In this document: positions 1 to 14,500 of the stretch, one piece after another
Numbering within the stretch: position 1 is the first letter of the stretch
Layout of the letters: the number at the start of each line of letters is the position of its first letter
Assembly: GCA_947247005.1 (NCBI GenBank)
Contig: OX365947.1
Span: forward strand, 4,478,530-4,542,529
Length of the DNA stretch: 64,000 nucleotides
Direction of reading: 5' to 3'
From: Spisula solida
Lineage: Eukaryota; Mollusca; Bivalvia; Venerida; Mactridae
The notes under the pieces: model-generated
Told to the model about the DNA's origin: nothing
The model's database searches: none
The model's input: the letters and a program-made list of their open reading frames with translations, nothing else
Translations under genes and position numbers: made by a program

Positions 1-162
1 TAACTAAATAACCTTTTTACTAAAATACAAAAAAAACTTACAGCCAAAACATATTCACAGGATATTTCCCTTGCAATCAAAATCAACATAGTTATCAATA
101 CAATCAATGAATAAATCACATAAATCTTTCTAACATAATATCTGTAAACATATATTATATAA

Positions 163-295
163 ATATCAGATGCCTGACTGCGTGACATTGATATTGTCAA
201 CCCGAGGGCAGAATGTCATCCCGAGGCGAAGCCGAGGGTGACATTCTGTTTCGAGGGTTGACAATATCAATGTCACGCAGGCAGGCATCTGATAT
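163..295. repeat. 133-bp near-perfect palindrome
   Basis: The left arm, starting ATATCAGATGCCTGACTGCG, is answered by an inverted copy ending GGCATCTGATAT. Arms are about 63 bp around a short GC-rich centre (CGAAGC). The whole could fold into one long hairpin. It lies in AT-rich DNA and is probably a compact foldback element. Confidence 0.85.
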
Positions 296-1457
296 TTATT
301 TTATTATACCGAACAAAATAAAAGTAAATAAAATCATACTGGCAAATCTTGACAGATTTCTTTTTTACACTCTTGTCAGAATCGCACATGAGCGCGCGGA
401 CCAGTGACGTCACTACTAATTGTGTACAAGGGAGACAACTATAACCAAATTTTAGCTTTATGCTTGACACAGTTCCTTGCCCTTGCATGACATTGAAAAT
501 GTCAGGTCGATCACATGACCTGACAGTCAGTTTTCGGTCGATCACGTGTCAAATGAGTTGGAACTGTCAATGACAGTCATAATGTCTCTCTCTGGGGCAA
601 TGGGACTTTTGCATTGCAGAAAAAAGTGAGGTATAATAATTACAAATAAACGTATCAGAGCATATGGACTAGAAGAAAAGAATGGCAATTGTCGAAAAAA
701 CAATTTAAAAAAAAAGATAAAAAGTTCAGACTAACGTATATTAACAAAACATCAATAATTTATCGTTCATTATTCTAATAATTGTTCAGGTAAAATACTA
801 CAAATCATTTTATTTCAATGGGACAAAGTTTCCTGGTTTTGGTGAAAAAGAACATTTCGCGGGGACGTAATTTCAAAGATTTCTGATTTCATGAAAAATG
901 GAAAGGTCAAAACTTACACAAATGATCAGAAATCTTTTAGAAACCAAACAGATATAATAATTGTTATACTACATGTTGATACATGCGATTAAACATCCCA
1001 AAAACCCAGTCTTATACCTGAGTGAACTTGAAAGCAAGTATGGCAGCCACTGTAAACTAAAAAAAAAAAAATAATAATTCATGAGCGATTTAGTTTCATG
1101 GTTGAGACCATTCACATGAATATTAATGAATTTACAGTACTCCATTCCCATATGCTGAAAAATTAAAATAACATAATGTGTATGATGTAATTAGTTATAT
1201 TCTAATCAGCAAAATCATTCCGTATTTGGTTAAAATCTGTATATTTTGATAGAAATGCCATGTTTAAACAAATATCCTCAAAGACCAGTAAATTGTACCA
1301 GTGAAAGTCAAATGACGTCATGGAAATCGAAAACTAAAATTCTGACAAAAAGTGTCATTTATCATTAGACTAGATTCAAGTATGATAAATCATATTGGCA
1401 TTAATGTTCATGTACATATATTCTTGTAAAAATGGTTTTCTATGGATTTCAAAATAA

Positions 1458-1735
1458 ACAAGACTGCGTTCAATAAACGCTTATGCCCCCTGTGGAAGCC
1501 TTGTCCATAAGTAAGTCTAAGTCCAAAATTAGGTCAAGGTGAAGGTCAAAATGGGGTCAGGTGATACAGGCGCGTGGAGAGTGTTCATATACAACATCCA
1601 TGCAAGTATAAAAGCTTTGTAGCAAGCCATATTAATCCTAGAAGAAACGGTCAATTTGGGTTAACCAGGACGGACAAACGGACGGACAGGTGAATCACTA
1701 TATGCCTCCCAATCTATCGATACGGGGGCATAAAA
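1458..1735 (+). mobile_element. Family A element (copy 1)
   Basis: One of four copies of a ~280-bp dispersed element. It begins ACAAGACTGCGTTC, carries an internal inverted pair TTATGCCCCC / GGGGGCATAA, and has a GGACGGACGG tract before its right end. A run of AGGTCA-like half-sites lies in the first third. No coding capacity is visible. Confidence 0.85.
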
Positions 1736-1926
1736 AGAAATTTCACTAATCAGTGGGTATTATCACTGAGTTCATCCACAAAGTCATCTACACAGAATTA
1801 AAACAACTTTACCGTACTTTTAATGCCCTAAGAGTGAATAAAATCAGAGCCTTATAACTAAGTTAAAACAAATACACATATAAAGGTACTTATAGTAGTA
1901 TAAGATAATAAAATTACTGCTAGTTA

Positions 1927-2173
1927 CCAAGGTACTGTTTTATCACAGCACTAACGGAAATTGTAAACTTACGTTCAAATTCAAATTATTTATAATTCTT
2001 TAACCACTGCCAATTGGCGACATATACGGTTTGTTACAGTTCATTAACAGAATCAGTATTAGTATAGCAAATCCAATGATTCCACTTTGTAGCTGTAAAA
2101 GAATTATAAAGAATTGAAATTTGAACATAATTTTAAGATTTCCTCAAGTGCTTTGATAAAACATCACCCAAGA
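1927..2173. mobile_element. Foldback/MITE, GGTACT...TTTTATCAAAGCACT family
   Basis: The left end (GGTACTGTTTTATCACAGCA) and right end (TGCTTTGATAAAACATCACC) are imperfect inverted repeats of about 60 bp. A second copy lies at 34306-34710 and a fragment near 42297-42325, so this is a dispersed non-autonomous element. Confidence 0.75.
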
Positions 2174-2251
2174 ATCTACTTAAACTTGTACATGTATAAT
2201 TAGCAAACTTTCTTTCTCCAGAACGGACTCAACATATTTTGAACACATATA

Positions 2252-2486
2252 CAGGGTGTTAATAAAGTTTGTTCTCAATGTTTGAGTTCCAATATTATAT
2301 TTTTCTGACCTCAGAAGACTGTAAAATTACCAGGTTGAAATCCAGAGGGTTGTACCATTGTTCTAATCTCTCTGGCATTAAATGAAGCTATTAGAGTAAG
2401 AAATTAACATCTTCTACGGCATACATAGCTCAAACTAAACTTTAATTGAATTTAAATTTTGAGAACAAACTTTTTTAACACCCTGT
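2252..2486. mobile_element. Tc1/mariner-like MITE, CAGGGTGTTAA ends (copy 1)
   Basis: The left end reads CAGGGTGTTAATAAAGTTTG and the right end ATTTTGAGAACAAACTTTTTTAACACCCTG, written here only as mutual inverted repeats. Both sides are flanked by TA, as expected for Tc1/mariner target duplication. A second copy is at 17068-17302. Confidence 0.8.
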
Positions 2487-2700
2487 ACATAGAGAATGGA
2501 TACATAAAGTTATATATTTGTTGAAATAATTAATAAAATTCATCAATGATTAAAATCACATTATATACAATTAGAATCTTCAATTAAAAATATTATACTA
2601 AAATGCTAGAAATGTGTTACAAAATTATCCTTGAATAAAATGATGACTATGTGAGGGATAGATCATCCCTAAAATAAACATTGTATATACATCAGGCAGG

Positions 2701-2722
2701 AACAACAACAACAACAACAACA
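2701..2722. repeat. (AAC)n microsatellite
   Basis: About seven AAC units in tandem. Confidence 0.9.
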
Positions 2723-3005
2723 CGTAAATTGATGACATCATCACAGAAATAAATCATCTATCGAAATTTCTTCCGATCAACAAGAGCTGTCACTAAAAGT
2801 GATGAATACTGACCCGACACAGTTATCATTCCTGTATCAAAGGACGATCATTCATGGACATTAGATCTCAGCATAACAAGCCGAAAATGTTAAACTAGGC
2901 TTTGTACTTGTGAAAATTTTGTTAAAATTCAACCAATGGTTAATGAAAAGCAGCACAGAATTAAATGTATCATCAACAGAATGACCAACTGTTGGACTTA
3001 CTGAT

Positions 3006-3162
3006 GGAATGAATCCAAAACAGCCGCAAGGCAATAGAACCTGGAGTATAATAATGACAGAATGAATCCAAAACAGCCCCCAGACAATAGAACCTGGAGT
3101 ATAATAATGACAGAATGAATCCAAAACAGCCCCCAGACAATAGAACCTGGAGTATAATAATG
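3006..3162. repeat. 54-bp tandem repeat, about three copies
   Basis: Three consecutive units begin GAATGAATCCAAAACAGCC and end GAGTATAATAATGA, with a period of 54 bp. The period is divisible by three, which leaves overlapping minus-strand frames open; these are not read as genes. Confidence 0.85.
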
Positions 3163-4984
3163 AATTAAAATGGTTTCAATAATAATTTTGCTCATTGTAT
3201 ATTATACATGTATACAACATACAGTACATTACATATTATACCATATATATGCAGTAACAAAAGATACAAAAACAAATAAACAATAACAATTTTCATATTT
3301 ATCAAAAAAATTTGGAAGACTTATGATAACCAGATTAAATCCAATTATGGACAAAAAGTCCGTAATTCATGGTTGATTGAACACGGCCATAAATATAAAC
3401 CTGTACTTCGGTATGTCAGGAGATAACGAACCAGGCATGAAAACTATATGCATCATCACTAAGCATTTAAATATTTTGACTTAAGTTAAAAAACTCGATC
3501 TGCACATATTTCCCAAAAAACTAATAAGAACCCATGTTTTCTTTGGGATTATTGTAGCTCTTTACATAATGCTTCTAAACAATGTGAAACATTGATAATC
3601 TTGATTTTCCTGTTTAGCTGATACACTTTTTAAATTTTTAAGATTTTAAGAAAATTATAAGTTTTCCCTTAAGATGCTTTGTGAATACCACCACAGAAAA
3701 TCAACTTTATAATATATAACAACGAGACTGAACATTTTGGGATTGACTGGCAAACTAACCAGTAGACAGTGTAAATACTGCAATACATAAAACAACCTCA
3801 AACATATACAGGGATAAAGTAGAAATTAATACGAATCAAATCCAATATGCTGGTTTTGACTATTCATCAAATTATCATAATTTGTTCAAGAAAAATTAAC
3901 GAACTAATTTTAATTATTTATAACATGAGATTACAATTGTATTTGTTCATTGAAAAACAAAATGACCATAAATCAGCATTACTACAAATGAAAATTGAAA
4001 GATGAGTACATAATACATAGTATACATTTAGCTACATAAATTCTATCACATACAATATTTGTTACACATACATTCTATATCATGTATGACATTCATACAA
4101 TGAAGTGACTATTTTAATGGAACTGTTTAGCATACATGTAATCGTACATATATCATTCTTGCCAATTTTGATTTGAATACCCTATGGAAGACCCAGTTTT
4201 GTTTTGCGCATTGTTTATTTAAAAATGTAAATGAACATATCGAGTCAGAATCAAATTGTTTACAATATTTAGCAAAGTTAACATTCATTAAAACAAATCA
4301 ATACAAGTACCAAAGTTGTAACTTTTCACTATGATGTCTATCATACATATAGTTATTGATGTGGGCATGTTTCCTAACAAAGTGCTTATTTTATACGAAA
4401 AATAACTTAGATTCACTATGTTTTTAAAGTTGTTTTAACAACTCATTGTTGTAAAGCACCAAATTTTCGAGATAAAAATCTTGACCTTTGACATTGATTC
4501 TATAGTTACACCCGGGGTGTTTGATTTGCCATCAAGTTAAACTCGAGTCGCTCTGTAATTTGAAAATCAGAGAAAACAACAAATGAATACATCTTACAAC
4601 AAAAACATCACAAAACTTGCAAGTGTTTAATGAAGAAAAAAAAGAAGAAATTATGCGTCAAACTTCAGTTATATAGGGTACAGAATCCGTTACATAACTT
4701 ATACATACTGTCGTGTTTTGGAAATGCTGATAGATGAAGGAAATTATCATCACTAACAAAAATATCTCAATTCCAGAAGATATTAATTTTGCATTATACA
4801 AAATGTATTTAATTATATTGTAGCATACAGACGACACATAGAATCAAGAATCACTTAACCTACATATTATTATTATCAACATACCGTTACATACAGCATT
4901 TTACAAATTCTTTGTTTATAATTTACTGGAGATCATGAATTTGTGGCATCCTAATTGAGACAATTCATAGAGAACTTTCGTAAA

Positions 4985-5244
4985 CCTGGCCCCGATCTCC
5001 CGAAACATCTCAATCTGAGATAAATCTCATGTCAAATATTGCCATGTGTCGTTTCGATAATTTCCATGGGATGCTAGACTAAATATTTGCGTCACAAAAC
5101 AGAAAACATTAATCTTAGTTTATAACAGTAAAATTTAAAGAGCTCACATTTCAAAATTTATCGCTAATTCAGACTCTGATTTGAGCAAAATCTCAATTTG
5201 AGATGAACTTCCTATTTGAGATGCTTCAGGAGATCCGGGCCAGG
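4985..5244. mobile_element. MITE, GGCCCCGATCTCC ends (copy 1)
   Basis: The left end CCTGGCCCCGATCTCCCGAA and right end GAGATCCGGGCCAGG are inverted repeats, with internal runs of AATCTGAGAT-like sequence. Other copies lie at 14549-14823 and 19103-19349. It sits inside the likely 3' UTR region of SLC37A2. Confidence 0.8.
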
Positions 5245-5458
5245 CATGGAAATTTTAGCTAAGCTTATGAATCCACACAATTAAATCCCTTTTGCAAAAA
5301 TCATGAAAATGTGGCAAATTCATGTAGCTTTTATCGCACAGACATACATGTTTAAGTTATGGAATGAATGGTCGCCACGGTAAATGAGACAGTATCACAG
5401 AAATTTGGTTGTCATGGAAACATGGTAATTTATACTGTAAAAATAATCACAGAAATAT

Positions 5459-5557
5459 TTAATTATTTGCTACATTAATAGTGACATCTTCAAGTTCCTG
5501 ACTGCATCCAGTAAGACTCCATAACTTCACCTCTTTGAAAATCAGACGAATCAAAAA
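5459..5557 (-). CDS. SLC37A2: SLC37A2 exon 16 (stop codon)
   Basis: Encodes FLIRLIFKEVKLWSLTGCSQ and a short acidic tail ending NVANN, then TAA. The R-L-x-x-K-E motif is the conserved end of the last helix. The tail lacks the C-terminal dilysine seen in some ER-resident relatives. Confidence 0.88.
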   Translation of the reverse strand, partial: FLIRLIFKEVKLWSLTGCSQELEDVTINVANN

Positions 5558-8500
5558 CTGAAATTAGAAAAAATGAATATGACATCAAAACAAAAACATC
5601 TGGGGTTGCATTCAATATTGATCTTATTTAATTGAAGAATAAGGATAGCCAATGATATGGCCTGTTACTGACCACAAGTTTAATATGGTGTGATCTGATT
5701 GGTTGTTCTTATCCTTAAGTCAAGTAAGATCAATATTGAATACGACTCCTGTTGGTATTATTACACACAAACATGACATCACAATGCTGGTATATAACGA
5801 GAAAATTTGTTTCAATCTTATATAAATACTCTAAAATCTTAAAGAGTACATGACTATTGCATGTTGATAGGAAAGTAAACGAGTCTGTTTTGAGTGTCAT
5901 TAGTACACACCCCCACAACAAAACTCAGTTCAAAGGTTATTCTAGTGTTGAATTCAGCTGATGAAATTTCGAATGACCATAACTTTGTTGATTCTTTGCA
6001 TTTTTTCACAAAATAATTTGAATTCATTTCCAGCAGAAAAGTTCAGTTTTTCCAGTGCAGCGGGTTTCCGAATTATTCTGGAATTATAGAACCCTTGCTA
6101 ATGCGAGCAAGACAGAGCACAGAAACAAGAACCTACCAGCATGGCAAATATATCAGCAGCAATCAGCATCCAGAATACATTGTTCCAGCCGGATTTAGAA
6201 ATAACACCTGTCAACAATGGACCAATAGCAGCACCTGTAAGTCAAATATCATATATGTTACCATGGCAACAACAAACATGGTACATGATACATAGTTACA
6301 TATCTCTGGCTTAGAAATGGAGGGTTGTAAGTACTACTTACGACCTTATAAGACTCATGCATATTTGAAATCTGCGTCTCAAGGCACTTCTTATGAGCCT
6401 ATTTTCATGAAAATCGGAAGTGGTCATGTTGACCAAACTGAAGTTCAAAAGCTTGTATTTCCGTAAGTAAAGAAAAGTTTTCAGACAGTTTTTTCTTGTT
6501 TTTCAAAATATTTATTTTGTACTAACGATATCCTAATTCTAAGCCAGTGATATAGAACACAATCATGGCTTAATTCATTTGATGTTTAGTATATGTTGTA
6601 TTTGTTATCAAGAAAGAAATTCAAGAAAGGAAAACAAGGTAGAATATGTGTAGGCTTGCAGCAAGTAACAATTACATTGTAATACCAGTGCATCTTGTCA
6701 CTACTTCCTACTGTCTGTTTGTTTATAACATTGTTTACTATAAGCATATTTATGTACATGATATTAATGATAACCTGTCTATTGCAATTATCATATTATT
6801 AATACCATTTCGTCTACAGACCTACACCAGCATAACAAGAGATGTTAATAAAGCATGTATGCCCCCATGGTAGCCCAATAGTCAGAAATGGTGAAGGTCA
6901 CAAAGACCTTTGACCTACTGACCTAAAAATCAATAGGGGTCGTCTACTGTTGATGACCAACCTCCATGCAAAGTTTGAGGATCCTCAAGCAAAGCGTTCT
7001 TGAGTTAATGAAAGGAAATCTATTAGTTCTGCCAACCGACCAACCAACAGATCGACCGACATGTGCAAAGCAATATAATCTCTCATGAAAGAAAGATGGG
7101 GGGGGGGGGGTGCATAACAATATACTCAGGGTACATCCAACTTTGATGGGGAGGACTGGGGGGCATGATAAAGTTCAAACCATGACTTACCTATACTTCC
7201 AGTGCCATCAATGATAGCTGTGACCGTAGCCAGAGCTTTAGAGTTACCACGGAGACTCTTGTGTGTTCCGAGATCGGCACTTACGGCTGTGGTGATCAAT
7301 GCATAGGGACCATTAACCATGAAACCACAACATAATAACAATCCTACACTATGAGCATAGTTGATACTGCCATACATGTTGTAGATATACATCTGAAAAA
7401 ACAAGAAAAAAATATCAATAAAAATTCAAAGGGGAATAACTCTTGATCTGACTATCATAAATTGATAGTGATGGCAACATGACGTCATGTGACAAAAAAC
7501 ACCTCCTTTTAGTACTTAGGGCAGCATTTTGTTGTATTTGTCATGTATAAACTCTGATGAAGGCTTAAGTGTTAAGCCGAAACGTCTGTAATAATAAAAT
7601 GATAAACACCTCCATTGTTTAGTCGTGTGGTTCCACTTACTCCCTTATTTATTGTACTCAATATCATAAATTGATGTACAACAAGGTCACTGGCAGGTAT
7701 TTTAGATTTTCATAAAATTTCGTTGAAATCAGACAAAAAGTTACAGAGAAATAGCGCAACAAATATGTCTATAATACAGCCAGACAAATTAAGTGAAAGT
7801 GTGACTCTAATGTCAGAAATCTTAATACCTTATATCTGGAAGCAGTACAATAGTTTGTGATATCTTTACAGTCAAATGTTGGTATAAAAAATTCTTAGGA
7901 TTCAAAATATTGGTAGGAAAACTCTTTGTTTCATATCCATCATGGGGACTCGATTGTGGTCAGGTTCAAAGTCAACAAAATCTAATCTCTCACAAACTTT
8001 TACAATTTACAGTAAAAAGCAAACAAAATAATATTAGCTACTGTACAGTACCCAGGCATTCATAAAAGCCAAGTGGAGTGTCTGTCTGTGAGGCAAATAA
8101 GTAGTTAAACTTATCAGAGATAATAAAATAACATTAGTCAGAAAACAAGACTGCGTTCAATAAACGCTTATGCCCCCTGTGGAAGCCTTGTCCATAAATA
8201 AGTCTAAGTCCAAAATTAGGTCAAGGTGAAGGTCAAAATGGGGTCAGGTGATACAGGTGTGTGGAGAGTGTTCATATACAACATCCATGCAAGTTTGGAA
8301 GCTTTGTAGCAAGCCATAATGATGCTAGAAGAAACGGTCAATTTGGGTTAACCAGGACGGACGAACGGACGGACGGACGAACGGACGGACGGACAGGTGA
8401 ATCACTATATGCCTCCCGATCTATCGATACGGGGGCATAAAAATTATGTTTGAGGCCATTTTTGGAATGGTATAATTAAGAAATAAACTATAACAAGTGT

Positions 8501-11500
8501 CAGAATGACAAACCATTGTATAACAGCCGGTATATAAAGGTTTTTCATAGTTTATTCGATTCTAACATGCTTTAAACCCAGAATTATATATAAAGCCAGT
8601 GTTATTTTGCGAGATCTATGTTGCTTAGGTTACTTGTTTACCTGCATGACGTCACTTTCATTGTATATCGGCCGATATACAAAGTTATGATTTGTTCTTT
8701 GTCTATATAGGCAAAATCGCCGGTCATGTTAGAATATTTGACATACTATCTTCTACATGTAGGAATATATTATCGTGAAACGTTATATGCAGTATAAACA
8801 AAACAATACTGCAACAACAACAACAGTAACAACAACAACAACAGTTACAGTAACAACAACGTACCATGGGTGCAGCTAAGAGTAACATGACACAACATGT
8901 AGATGCTCTACCTCGAGTATAATCAGATACAACACCAGCAATAATACCACCTATAACACAATAAATATACATTCCAGTAATATGAACTAAGGCATTGCCT
9001 CAAATAGGGGATTCATTCATCCATGGATAATAGATCAATATAAATTATTAAAGATATTAACGAGTGTGTTCTGTAAATGGAGAAAATTAGTTACTTTTCA
9101 TTAGCCACAGCCAAAACATATTAAATGAATTGATATCCCCCGCCTTACAGGTTATCAGTAAAATTTACAAATAAAAGACCTTGACAAGCATCATATGTGG
9201 GAACCCTGATGAAAGATATTGCATTACAATAACACTCACCCATTATACCCCCGACATCAAACAAGGTTGATAAATCTCCAGCTACCTCGGCATCGTAACT
9301 TGCTGTAATAAATAATAAACACATGATGTCATAATGATAGTATTAAGTCAGACAGGGAAAGCAGCACCCAACTTAACCAGTCGAGCACAGAAAACCTAAA
9401 AAACATACAAGGCACAATAAGTAAATGATCTGCCCAAGTCCAAGCAATCTAAATACTGAATGAACTAGTTTCAGCAATCAACAAGTCATTAAGAATTGCA
9501 AGCAATACAGAAGTCCCCTACCGGTTTGAAGCCATTTTCAATGTTTCTGTTCCATAGCAACCACAGTTTTTGTCAGAATCAAAATATTTTTAGACATGCA
9601 TAATCCACTTATTGCCCCCTATCCACATACCAAGTTTCATAAACCTAGCTTGGAAACTGATTCTTTTATGTCAGGATCCAGATTTTATGACTGACGTACA
9701 GACTGATGGACGGACCGATGGCAAACCTATAGTCCTCTCCTTGAAAACTGAACAGATAAACGTCCAACCTCTTGTCTGCTATAAAAACCAACAAAGGATA
9801 TACACATACTAGAAATACTACAGAAATGTATAACTGACGTACTTACTTTTGTAGGATATATATTTGGGTAACCAGAACAGGAATGTATAACTGACCAGTT
9901 TGGCAAAAAATAAACACAAGGAGAACTCTATCACACCCTGCAATGGAAATATAACATGAATACAATACAAATATATAATACATATGTTACTATAAATAGT
10001 AACATATTTGAGGTGTTTTCCTATGATTGTATATTTTTCCAGGCCATTATAAGGTAACTAACTGGCCCTAACGTGAGGGCCGATTACAGATAACGGCCCG
10101 CAGAACAGAATTACACGATGTGAAATGGCGCGTAACTGACGTCGCCATAATTTGATTTCAAGTTTAAGAATGAATAACACGTTCTAAAGCAAAAGAAAAC
10201 AAAGAACGGGAACAAAACATGTATGTGTTGTAAGAGAAATTAATGCCTTGACGGTAAATTAAGTATGTATAATAAACGACAATACACGATGTAACGGGCG
10301 GGAGACCTGATATTCAGCTGATGATTCAAGCCGAAGAATATGCTGGGGAATGAGAATGATAATGTTATACCCATAAATATGATATATAAATCATTTTATA
10401 GTCCTTTGCATAATACGTGACATTGCAGACGAACAATGAAGTAAAGGCAAAATTTGAAAGAAGTTCCCCTTGTATTACAAGTGTATTACTAGTGTTGTTA
10501 GTTATTTGCCTGTGCCTATCACTGCGCCCCTCGGAAAGAGGCGAGAGCAGTCTGCACAAAACAAACTACTGCAGAGATGCATGCACATCTATTGCAGACA
10601 AATCTCCTAGTCGAGAAGTTTAGTCTCAATAGATCACAGCGTGGTGGCTGCTCTACCTAGTGTGACACTGCAACAAGAGAGCTAGGTCGTCTACAGATGA
10701 TTTCATGCCCCTGTTTTCGTATGGGATGGATCTCGTCTAATTGGTAGCTAGTAGACTAGTCTGCCAATCTACGAAGGAAAGATAACTCATGACAAAATCA
10801 ACTTACAGGTATTCTTAATGCTCTCCATATAGTAATAGCTTCCTTGTCTGCTTGCGGCTCCTCCTCATTCTTACTGACTAAAGCCTCTTCCTAAAATAGT
10901 TACATATATATTATATTAGAAAGTCGTAAGTACAAAATCAATATTTTGAGAAAACAAGAACAATCTGTCTGAAAACTACCCTTTACTTATGGAAAAACAA
11001 GTTTTTTAACTTAAGTTTGGTCAACATGACCAATTCCGATTTTCATGAAAATAGGCTCATAAGAAGTGCCTTGAGATGCAGATTTCAAATATGCATGATT
11101 CTAATAATTAAGTAATTCTAAGCCAGCGATATATGCATTCAACTTGTACAAAATATATTTATCTTAAAGGCCCTATACACTGCCCACCAAAAATAAGTAT
11201 ACAGATGTTATTTGCCCACTTACTTGCCTGTAATGATACTATTTGCAGAACAGTGACGCAACAATATATTTGAAGAAACTGAGTATTTTTGTTTATTAAA
11301 TTGAAAGGCCATACATTAATTGGTACCCTAGGTGCAAAATCTAAAGTTTTTTTGTCCCTCTTGAATAGTAACTTTGTCACAAAAAGATGGAAAATTCAGC
11401 CTTTTTGATCACATGGTCATTTTAGTTCCGAACATCTTCATTTTTATTTCTATTATTTAGTAACTGTAGTTTCAGAAACTATTATAATTATGACCGTCTG

Positions 11501-14500
11501 ATAAACAGATATTGAATAATTTAACCAAGTTGAATTTTGCAACAATTATTTACTGTATACTTATTTTTGGTGGGCACTGTATATGAATTAAATATCATAA
11601 ACTCCATTTTTGTCCAAATATTTAATTTGTTTATAGCGTCCAATACATGTTTCACATTTACTCTATGTAAAGACATCCATACCCAGTGCCAAATAGTGAC
11701 ACAATACAAAATAGAGAATAGTTAGTCCCTTCAAAAATCTTAGTAACAAACAAAAGACTTTTGTACAATCTTGTGTAACAATAAAATGAACAGTCCCTGA
11801 CTACAAGAATTTATTTTATCAATAAAATAACCAGTCCCTGACTACAAGAATTCAATCAAATTATATTCAAATACCCTAACATTCACATAGGGTATGTTCG
11901 TAACGTCTGTTCTGCACATGTGCGGGATGTTCTACTCCGAACAACTTACAAACAAACCGGAACTGTCCTGCACAGTGTGCCAAATGTTCTACTCCAAACA
12001 CCTTACGAACAAAACGGAACAGAAAGTAAAATGTTTAAGATGACTAAAATTGTAGTTGCAGCCGTAATATTGGAGGAAGAAATATGCATGTGGATATATT
12101 TAAATGTGACTATTTGCCCGCAATGGCCCATAATTGGAAAATAAATTTATTATATTCTATTTTATGACACAAGCGGCCATTGTTGTTCTTGTAATCATGT
12201 GACTGTTCTGGCTGCACCACCTCTGTGGCGGGCACAGAAAGAACATGTTCCGAATAGTGTTCCGGTTTGTTCGTGTGTTCCACTGTCCGGGATGTGCGGA
12301 ACAGCGTTATGAACGCGCCCATAATGTAATAAGATAACCCATAAACAGTGCTAGAATAAACTAGAGTTCTTTTTATAGTGTGCCCATGATAATAAGAAAG
12401 GGCGGGCAAATTTGGTACAATCCACAAAGGTGGATTATTCAGACGTGCACAATTTATCCGTAATGTTTTTAGTACTAAACTGACCTTATCTGTTTGCAAA
12501 TTTTGCAACAGTTAACCAAGCCGATACATGTTTGTAAACATCAAGTTATCCTGGGCCTCTATAGAACATGTCATTGCAATTTAAATTCAAGGTGACCTTG
12601 ACATTTGACCAACTGTTTTCTAAGGTGTTCTCTTCAGAAATAACAAAGCACAAATATATCTTTAGCTCTGAAGTATGAAATCATGTTGAATGCATACAAA
12701 AAGATGGATAAGGAAGGCAGCACTTTAAATTCAAGGTGACCTTGACCTTTGACCAACTGTTTCTTCAGAAAGGACAAAGCATGGATATTTCTTTAGCTCT
12801 GAAGTATGAAAACATTAATGCCTACAAAAAGCTGGACAAGGAAGGCAGCACTCAACAGAAACAGCAGAGAATTCAGGGGCGTAGCCAGCCATACGCACAT
12901 ACGCATGTGCGTAACATTAATTTGAAAAGTAAAAATATAAATATGGCCAAAATGGTATTAAAGTCCAAAATTTCCAAAATCATGAGGTCCACCAACCCTA
13001 ACCACCAATTTCAAGGCTTGTGTGCGTAACATCAATTTAAGCCTGGCTACGCCCCTGGAATTAAAGGCACCAAATATGAACAGCATACAAATGCTAGCTC
13101 AGTCACCGCCCCAGTCGAAAATGATGAACGAGGTTTGGTAACTTCTTACAGGGGTCCTACCATGGCATAATACCCTACACCCAAAACACTGTTTCAAACA
13201 TAGTTCTATTGTTCAATTCAGCCTTAAAAACTTCAAATGACCATAACTTTGCTAATACTTTGAATTCTTTCATCAAATAACTTTTATTTTCTGCAGAAAA
13301 GTTCATTCTTTCTCGTGCAGCAAATCCTGATTTCCGAATTATTCCCGAATTGTAGGACTCCTGCTTCATACTACCGGTAATTATTTACGTTTGAAAATCA
13401 ATATTATTACCTCACCTTCTGTCATGTGACCATATCACATGACCGTCATATGTCACAGTAAATAAGGCTGACAGTGACAAGCGAAAGAAACACAAAGATC
13501 TTATAGCTATAGGCAGGATCTAACCATCTTTGTTAAAGCAGGTAATCTTTGATACATTTGTTAACATGGCTAACTACATGAAGGGATCTGTACTGTATAT
13601 ATTAATTACACTATTTATTTAAATACACAAAAATCTTGTGGGTAAGAAATGTAGAGTGTAGTTGGATTTGTAGAAAACGTTAAAACAAAAATAGATAATT
13701 TCATCAGTTCCGAAAGTGAGTTAATTAGCATTCATTGACCATGGGGTAGATTTCACTTTTGATTTAAGTTCATTAGGTTATTTAAGTTTTTACTTAAATA
13801 ACATGTTTTACATTCAGGGGTGTCAACAGGACCAAATTAAAAATCAGGAAAATTGTATGGGGCCAACCTTTTTTGCCAAACAAGAGGTCTTCAATGGAAT
13901 TTTTTTTCCATAGCTACCTCAGTTTGTATTAAAGAAAATCCTTCAGAGTAGATTAAATTTATCATAACATTGCCATTTCTTGAGATATTTTCATTAAATA
14001 ACTTTTATTTTTGTCAGAAACCATTGCTCTTTCAGGAATGATAAATCCAGAATTCCGGATAAATCTGGAAAATTTACACTCCTGTACATTAAATTTACAT
14101 GTTTTTCAATGAAAGGCATATTTATCCTGATTTTTACAACAATCTGGCAGACCATACCTCATACTCTAGATCTACACTCGGTATATTATCTACATTCTTG
14201 TCGGGTATGTAACAAATAGAATGTATTAAGATTTGTGTCGTTTAGTATTAAATTCATCAAATTCGTTGAATGAAATGAATACGAAGCTCACAGAGGCTCG
14301 CTCCATATCATTTTATTCAACTCATTCCATAAATCTATTACTAATTAAGTCAACACTCATTCAATATCCTCTATATGTTATGTCTCAATCGCCCTGTCAC
14401 CAGGGTACTGCTAAACTAACACAATATCAGAGTAACATTTGCCTGAGTTATGTGCGAGTCATAAAGATTTTTCATAAATGCATGTTCTGTATTAATATTT

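Larger units (their letters stand above)
1..5458. other. 3' flank of SLC37A2, no further gene seen
   Basis: This stretch lies downstream of the minus-strand SLC37A2 stop codon and must contain its 3' UTR. A minus-strand AATAAA (TTTATT at 4214-4219) could be a poly(A) signal about 1.2 kb after the stop, but the 3' end cannot be fixed from sequence. The rest is AT-rich and holds the inverted-repeat elements listed separately. The open frames here are short and resemble no protein I know. Confidence 0.6.

Noticed and set aside
7105..7118. G-run as a possible G-quadruplex
   Set aside because: A single homopolymer run inside a family B element; more likely slippage than a conserved structure.
12110..12508. 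A 132-residue minus-strand frame
   Set aside because: It runs across an inverted-repeat element and its flank; no family resemblance and no splice context.
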